From: Marinilactibacillus psychrotolerans
GTDB lineage: Bacteria; Bacillota; Bacilli; Lactobacillales; Carnobacteriaceae_A
Assembly (NCBI RefSeq): GCF_900101525.1
Contig: NZ_FMZD01000010.1
Location: 1 to 64,000 of the forward strand
DNA length: 64,000 bases
Reading direction: 5' to 3'
The translations under genes and the position numbers were made by a program. The number at the start of each line of letters is the position of its first letter. Position 1 is the stretch's first letter. A model generated the notes under the pieces. It worked only from the letters and a program-made list of their open reading frames with translations. It made no database searches and was not told where the DNA came from. This document shows positions 63,246 through 64,000 of the stretch, piece by piece.

Positions 63246-64000
63246 TTATTTATATAGTGAGAATTGTTTAGTTAATTTACGTACAGCTGTTTTAATTTCG
63301 ACTAATACTTCATCATTATCTTTATTTTCCAAGGTTTCGACTATTAATTCAGCAACTTTTCTACTTGCGGCTTCATCAAATCCTCTTGTAGTAATTGCTG
63401 GGGTTCCAATACGAATCCCACTGGTCTTGAATGGACTTAACGTTTCAAATGGTATTGTATTTTTATTAACGGTAATTCCTACTTTATCTAGTAATGTCTC
63501 TGCTTGTTTTCCATTCATATCAAAGTTAGTTACTTCTAATAAGAGCAAGTGATTATCTGTTCCACCACTGATTACGCGACCTTTAGACTCATTGAATACT
63601 TCAGCCATAGCTTTAGCATTTTTAATAATTTGTTGCGCGTATGTTTTAAATCCAGGTTGTAATGCTTCTTTGAACGCAACTGCCTTTGCGGCAATCACAT
63701 GTTCAAGTGGGCCACCTTGGATACCTGGGAATATGGCACTGTTCAAGCGTTTAGCATATTCTTCTTTAGCCAAAATCAAGCCGCCTCGTGGACCTCTTAG
63801 TGTCTTATGCGTTGTACTTGTTACAACATCGGCATAAGGAACTGGATTTGGGTGTTCTCCAGTAGCCACTAATCCTGCTATATGAGCCATATCGACCATT
63901 AAAATTGCCCCTACTTCATCTGCAATTTCTCTGAATTTCTGGAAATTAATTTCTCTAGGATAAGCACTATAGCCTGTAATGATCAATTTCGGTTTGTGCT
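63246..64000 (-). CDS. glyA: Serine hydroxymethyltransferase, 3' part (5' end outside window)
   Basis: GlyA converts serine and tetrahydrofolate to glycine and methylene-tetrahydrofolate, using PLP. The visible portion is the C-terminal 60 percent. It carries [10 protein letters not shown], Val-Asp-Met-Ala-His-Ile-Ala-Gly-Leu, the PLP Lys motif [12 protein letters not shown], and Ser-Gly-Ile-Arg-Ile-Gly-Thr-Pro-Ala. The frame stays open to the right edge, so the apparent TTG at 63986 is internal. With kbl and tdh in the same window, glycine supply is well covered. Confidence 0.95.
   Translation of the reverse strand, partial: HKPKLIITGYSAYPREINFQKFREIADEVGAILMVDMAHIAGLVATGEHPNPVPYADVVTSTTHKTLRGPRGGLILAKEEYAKRLNSAIFPGIQGGPLEHVIAAKAVAFKEALQPGFKTYAQQIIKNAKAMAEVFNESKGRVISGGTDNHLLLLEVTNFDMNGKQAETLLDKVGITVNKNTIPFETLSPFKTSGIRIGTPAITTRGFDEAASRKVAELIVETLENKDNDEVLVEIKTAVRKLTKQFSLYK

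Noticed and set aside
63246-63986. Complete gene starting at the TTG at 63986
   Set aside because: The residues before it (Lys-Pro-Lys) continue serine hydroxymethyltransferase; the true start lies beyond the window edge.

Overview
The window is chromosomal DNA from a low-GC Gram-positive bacterium, most likely Lactobacillales and perhaps Carnobacteriaceae-like. The evidence is an AT-rich sequence, strong AGGAGG ribosome-binding sites, TTG/GTG starts, a complete mevalonate lower pathway (mvk, mvaD, mvaK2, fni), lipobox-type lipoproteins, a LemA/TPM pair, murB near potABCD, and many U-tract hairpin terminators. No rRNA, tRNA, CRISPR array, transposase or integrase was seen. The species assignment is inference.

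Layout. 1-11.3 kb is the accessory-looking part. It holds a membrane protein gene interrupted by a (CTTT)n tetranucleotide tract, a YghU-like glutathione-transferase-fold enzyme, a metallo-beta-lactamase-fold lipoprotein, a metallophosphoesterase, a gene-poor decayed stretch (4.66-5.55 kb), and a two-gene cassette of a ParB-like protein and a D12-class adenine methyltransferase. guaA and a NERD-HRDC protein follow. 11.6-13.7 kb is a selD-mnmH pair for 2-selenouridine in tRNA. 14.0-19.8 kb is a minus-strand block: a response regulator and histidine kinase, then a VTC-type polyphosphate polymerase-like protein, a DUF4956 membrane protein and a beta-helix carbohydrate-binding lipoprotein. 20-25 kb is an organic-acid-like operon (CoA transferase, OFA-type MFS transporter, FabK/nitronate monooxygenase-like flavoprotein) divergent from a LysR regulator.

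25.8-31.7 kb has coaA, the mevalonate operon with a repeated ATTGG-box leader, and a small HExxH membrane protein. 31.8-36.4 kb has an XRE regulator/membrane-protein pair, azlCD, a pyrimidine-nucleoside phosphorylase, and the TPM and LemA genes. 36.7-43.3 kb is an opp oligopeptide ABC system (A, then B-C-D-F) with a DUF3899 gene on the opposite strand. 43.7-46 kb is threonine-to-glycine catabolism (kbl, tdh). rpiA, an M20 amidohydrolase, potABCD, a Gfo/Idh oxidoreductase, murB, exodeoxyribonuclease III and a SulP transporter follow. 57.5-61.6 kb holds a SinR-like regulator, a manganese-type (yybP-ykoY-like) riboswitch with terminator, the P-type ATPase it should control, and a DUF1311/LprI-type lipoprotein. 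The window ends with a GH4 6-phospho-glycosidase and the 3' part of glyA, which runs off the right edge.

Most promising for follow-up: the ParB-like/D12 methyltransferase cassette (possible modification or defence module), the (CTTT)n tract (possible ON/OFF switch), and the two-component/VTC/DUF4956/carbohydrate-binding cluster. The rest is mainly ordinary core metabolism and transport, but several intergenic regions carry well-formed regulatory structures.
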